Shown here: piece by piece, positions 63,936 through 64,000 of the stretch | Position numbering within the stretch: position 1 is the first letter of the stretch | How the letters are laid out: every line of letters begins with the position of its first letter | Source of the DNA: Dryobates pubescens | Lineage: Eukaryota; Chordata; Aves; Piciformes; Picidae | Length of the DNA: 64,000 nucleotides | Assembly: GCF_014839835.1 (NCBI RefSeq) | Contig: NC_071621.1 | Location: forward strand, 16,951,402-17,015,401 | Direction: 5' to 3' | The notes under the pieces: model-generated | Told to the model about the DNA's origin: nothing | The model's database searches: none | Seen by the model: only the letters and a program-made list of their open reading frames with translations | Position numbers and translations under genes: made by a program

Positions 63936-64000
63936 CTGCTGTGCCCTGGGAGGTCCCAACCTGCAGCTGGGGGGGGGAGAAGGGGGAAGGGAAGGGGGGC

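Overview
The window is bird nuclear DNA. The evidence is a chicken-type beta-globin cluster (rho, betaH, betaA order), a folate receptor gene about 16 kb upstream of it, many CR1 LINE fragments, small GT-AG introns and no sign of bacterial or viral genome organisation. The number of well-preserved CR1 tails and the extreme minisatellite content point to a CR1-rich lineage; Piciformes would fit, but the species is not determined here.

Layout from left to right. 1-1400 is a pyrimidine-rich minisatellite. 1552-1680 (-) is the first coding exon of FHIP1B (FAM160A2), whose remaining exons lie off the left edge. Arrays follow to 4205, then a CpG island (about 4240-5550) that is probably the FHIP1B promoter, then more arrays to about 8400. 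CNGA4 (+, 8416-11735) and CCKBR (+, 13136-21617) come next, both with intron arrays. Downstream of CCKBR a 76-bp array carries two decayed partial copies of CCKBR exon 5. The folate receptor gene (-, 26495-31392) has a 77-bp array in its last intron and CR1 copies in the other two. FHIP1B, CNGA4 and CCKBR are also neighbours in mammals, and CCKBR-side genes, folate receptor and beta-globin lie together in chicken.

31.4-47.2 kb is the spacer between the folate receptor and globin. In chicken this interval holds condensed chromatin, the HS4 insulator and the upstream hypersensitive sites. Here it contains a strong CTCF-like motif (36506-36522), a compact NF-E2/GATA/CACC cluster resembling a globin LCR core (38689-38845), two weaker GATA clusters (40.86 and 44.78 kb), and a CR1-rich inverted duplication (39.2-41.8 kb against 45.4-46.6 kb).

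The globin cluster has four units, all on +. Rho-type (47201-48708) is intact. BetaH-type (51805-53965) is a pseudogene with several lesions and a CR1 inserted two to three codons before its stop. Two adult betaA-type genes (55163-57053 and 59282-61073) encode the same protein and have almost identical flanks but different second introns. A candidate beta/epsilon enhancer (NF-E2 plus GATA) lies at about 63.79-63.93 kb, and its NF-E2 half is repeated three more times upstream inside a G-rich minisatellite. This places both betaA copies on the betaA side of the enhancer and predicts epsilon beyond the right edge.

Most of the long open frames here are products of stop-poor minisatellites and are not annotated as genes.
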